Shown in pieces: positions 61,101-64,000 of a stretch of 64,000 bases of DNA. The notes beneath the pieces were generated by a model. It searched no databases. It was not told the origin of the DNA and saw only the letters and a program-made list of their open reading frames with translations. The translations under genes and the position numbers were made by a program. Origin of the DNA: Candidatus Poribacteria bacterium (GTDB lineage: Bacteria; Poribacteria; WGA-4E; PCPOR2b); NCBI GenBank assembly GCA_022822005.1, contig JAJECO010000044.1, forward strand, positions 1 to 64,000, given 5' to 3'. The first letter of the stretch is position 1; each line of letters starts with the position of its first letter.

Positions 61101-62605
61101 TCATCACTGACGATACTTACACCTCCATCCACATTGAAGAGTTTGAGGTTGAAGCGCGCGATACAAAGATGGGGCGTGAGGAGATTACCCGAGATATCCC
61201 GAACGTTTCTGAGGAAGCTTTGGCACAATTGGACGAAGAGGGAATTATTCGCATCGGTTCAGTTGTCCGTCCTGGGAGCATTCTGGTCGGCAAGGTAACC
61301 CCCAAGGGGGAGAGCGACCTCGGGCCCGAAGAAAAACTACTGCGCGCGATCTTTGGCGAAAAGGTTGGCGAAGTCCGGGACGCTTCCAAATATGTCAAGC
61401 CCGGTACGGAAGGCGTTGTGGTTGATGTCAAGGTCTTCTCCCGGAAAGAGCGAGAACGCGATCGCCAAACAGAACTGCGGGAACTTGCTAAAGAGAAAGA
61501 AATCGATAAGGACTGGCAGGCGAAATGTGCGTTAATTAACCAACGCACGAATGCCGAGATACGCCACACACTGCTCGGTAAAAGACTCGCCAGCAGCGTT
61601 TCTGACGGTACAGACCTCATTGCTAAGCGGAGACAGGTTGTAACAGAACAGATGCTGGATTCGGGTGCCCCGCTGGAAGACTTCCATGTTACGAATAAGG
61701 AGGCAATGGATCGAGTCCAACGCATTCAGCAGTTGGCGCAAGGGCGCATTAAGGACCTCACAGAAGAAAAGGAAGCGGAGCTCGAGAAGATTCGTAAGGG
61801 AGACGAGTTGAAACCAGGTGTGCTCAAACTGGTGAAGGTCTATGTGGCGACCCGTCGGAAAATCTCTGTCGGTGACAAAATGTCCGGTAGACACGGCAAC
61901 AAGGGGGTCGTTTCAAAGATTCTTCCGCAAGAGGATATGCCTTATCTGGAGGACGGTACGCCAATCCAAATCATCATGAATCCATTGGGGGTTCCGGGCC
62001 GTATGAATGCGGGACAGATTCTGGAGACGCATTTGGGTAGGGCAGCCAGGGAACTTGGCTTACACATTGCCACCCCGGTCTTCGATGGTGCGGAGGAACC
62101 GGAAATTCGTGAACTTTTACAAGAAGCCGGTTTGCCAGAACACGGGAAAGCCAAGCTGTACGATGGTCGCACCGGAGAACCTTTTGCTCAAGAAGTTACC
62201 GTCGGACACACTTACATTCTCAAGCTCAATCACTTAGTAGATGATAAAATTCACGCTCGCAGCACGGGTCCCTATTCGTTGGTAACTCAACAGCCACTCG
62301 GTGGTAAGGCACAGCAAGGTGGTCAACGCCTCGGTGAAATGGAGGTATGGGCACTGGAAGCATACGGCGCTGCGTATACCCTGCAGGAACTACTCACAAT
62401 TAAGTCGGATGATGTCATCGGCAGGAGCAAGATCTACGAAGCAATCGTAAAAGGCGAAAACGCCCCTGCACCCGGCACGCCAGAATCGTTTAACGTCCTC
62501 GTAAAGGAATTACAAAGCCTTTGTCTGGATGTGGACCTCGAACAGACATCTGACGACCCAGAAACTTTTGACCTAGACCCTGAAAATTGGGAGCATGAGA
62601 TATAG
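58145..62605 (+). CDS. rpoB: RNA polymerase beta subunit with an in-frame HNH-like insertion
   Basis: 1486 residues; typical bacterial beta is ~1150-1350. Conserved blocks are present in order: [76 protein letters not shown] (rifampicin region), [28 protein letters not shown], and [20 protein letters not shown]. After [10 protein letters not shown] (about 302-309) lies ~200 extra residues before [12 protein letters not shown] (about 515). These include C362-x2-C365, H377, H379-H380 and C396-x2-C399-H400, an HNH/McrA-type zinc fold. Reading frame and both flanks are intact, so the protein is predicted functional with the insertion in the beta2 lobe. No intein splice residues are seen. Confidence 0.95.
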   Translation: MPHPVKFGKPVRSYGKRERLSYGKIPEIMDLPDLIEVQKASYEEFLQRNTSPEERKDKGLQAVFNEIFPIPDFSETSELQFVNYLLGTPKYDINECQSRGFSYALPVKVCVRLVLREKDEDTGENQLIDIKENEVYMGEIPLMTENGTFIINGSERVIVSQLQRSPGATFGEEAHTSGQALNNARIIPYRGAWIEFEYDIKDLIYVRLDRRKKMLVTVLLRALGWETDETILKLYADTQQLKLTARLIDRVTAAPVKHPATGEILVEANVELTREQIDELREAQVSRVEVLKADAAEDIRFLRNTLERDVQADYSLPLSFQVDLDSVARPEPTQFESDKSFKRDEKWKSLSDQCREKAGWKCEQCGIDLNDNRDLLHAHHVKGTRYNTLKDLMALCIGCHAEQQPCERHEQLKKENCYQEFIKLHENNWKSGVLQWKSALLQSDLTDGAPVSDAWHQQFKDNGAALAPAATVQVLAEGRYRISNKNSRDNFTVEKVGDTLNVYRGSIQDLAVVEIFRKMQPGDPPTIESAHNRFEKLFFDPVRYDLAEVGRYKLNEKLGNLSLYRNGGGAVDEQVRVLRAEDIAAVLQYLIQVQNGEGEMDDIDHLGNRRVRAVGELLQNQVRMGMLRVTRATRERLTVQDLESVTPADLINPKPLTAAIKDFFGSSQLSQFMQQANPLDELTHKRRLSALGPGGLHRERATFEVRDVHRTHYGRVCPIETPEGPSVGLIVSLSTYARVNAYGFMETPYRKVSKGTATDQIDYLAADKEDTFTIAQAHAVLDEAGRLENDLMVTRQKDDFPRKLAPEIDYIDVSPKQIVGVSAALIPFLEHNDANRALMGSNMQRQAVPLIRPEAPLIGTGMEHKAARDSGAVVLAKRDGIVESVSAAEIIIRTDDAFRIAGGEQSFSEMGYDVYRLTTFKRSNSGTSLHQRPCVDVGEEIKAGQVIADGTSTENGELALGSNILIAFMSWEGYNYEDAILLNESLITDDTYTSIHIEEFEVEARDTKMGREEITRDIPNVSEEALAQLDEEGIIRIGSVVRPGSILVGKVTPKGESDLGPEEKLLRAIFGEKVGEVRDASKYVKPGTEGVVVDVKVFSRKERERDRQTELRELAKEKEIDKDWQAKCALINQRTNAEIRHTLLGKRLASSVSDGTDLIAKRRQVVTEQMLDSGAPLEDFHVTNKEAMDRVQRIQQLAQGRIKDLTEEKEAELEKIRKGDELKPGVLKLVKVYVATRRKISVGDKMSGRHGNKGVVSKILPQEDMPYLEDGTPIQIIMNPLGVPGRMNAGQILETHLGRAARELGLHIATPVFDGAEEPEIRELLQEAGLPEHGKAKLYDGRTGEPFAQEVTVGHTYILKLNHLVDDKIHARSTGPYSLVTQQPLGGKAQQGGQRLGEMEVWALEAYGAAYTLQELLTIKSDDVIGRSKIYEAIVKGENAPAPGTPESFNVLVKELQSLCLDVDLEQTSDDPETFDLDPENWEHEI
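59150..59460 (+). other. HNH nuclease-like domain inserted in rpoB
   Basis: Residues ~335-440 of Rpo[26 protein letters not shown]. The spacing C-x2-C / HHxxx / LC-x2-CH is that of HNH (PF01844-like) endonuclease domains. The usual Asn before the LC motif is Asp (KDLMALC), so activity is uncertain. The local sequence is visibly more A/T-rich than flanking rpoB, consistent with an acquired segment. Confidence 0.75.

Positions 62606-64000
<1,395 letters not shown>

Overview
The window looks like a fragment of a free-living or host-associated, uncultured Gram-negative bacterial chromosome of moderate G+C. The closest fit I can infer is Candidatus Poribacteria or a neighbouring PVC/FCB-like lineage. 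The reasons are a C-terminal type-IX-like sorting domain, WD40/PD40-type secreted propellers, DUF4159 proteins, phytanoyl-CoA dioxygenase and amidohydrolase genes, BNR sialidases, RraA/AKR/SDR/BtpA sugar-catabolism genes, and ECF sigma factors with long C-terminal extensions. This taxonomic call is inference; no rRNA or tRNA gene was seen.

Layout. 1-9 kb: end of an FG-GAP cell-surface protein, then a family of DUF4159 membrane proteins, two of them fused at the N terminus to a complete ECF sigma factor. A secreted PD40 propeller lies between those two. A third, sigma-less copy sits on a rearrangement scar that carries a decayed piece of the neighbouring uridine-kinase-like gene. 9-14 kb: kinase, membrane multihaem cytochrome, an HtrA-like protein without its catalytic triad, a secreted lectin-like protein and an epimerase. 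14-17 kb: a small defence-like patch (a TIR gene broken by an amber codon, an intact TIR gene, an Mrr-type nuclease, a DUF433 antitoxin with a stub of its toxin). 17-26 kb: a pair of uncharacterised 390-400 aa paralogues, PhyH dioxygenase, amidohydrolase, a PD40 lipoprotein and a fourth DUF4159 gene split by one in-frame TGA. 26-40 kb: a glycan/sugar catabolic region (two sialidases flanking a TIM-barrel hydrolase, RraA, a propeller hydrolase, AKR, epimerase, SDR, BtpA). 40-47 kb: MoaB, a small cytochrome, tandem PurS, MATE, then nrdR-nrdJ under a promoter with a pair of NrdR boxes.

46.9-49.25 kb is an accessory island of very small basic ORFs with strong RBSs and several large hairpins, ending in a wrecked IS1595-type transposase. 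From 49.2 kb to the end come housekeeping genes: TSUP transporter with a tiny membrane protein, EF-G-like factor, SMC, QueG, rpoB and the start of rpoC. rpoB has its own perfect consensus promoter and is not preceded by rplJ-rplL. RpoB carries an in-frame HNH-nuclease-like domain inside the beta lobe, and RpoC carries a short cysteine-rich insertion near its N terminus.

Most notable for follow-up are the sigma/TM/DUF4159 fusions, the HNH domain in RpoB, the in-frame TGA at a paralogue's cysteine codon, the structured small-ORF island and the TIR/TIR/Mrr patch. Start codons were adjusted where a better ribosome binding site or a paralogue supports it.
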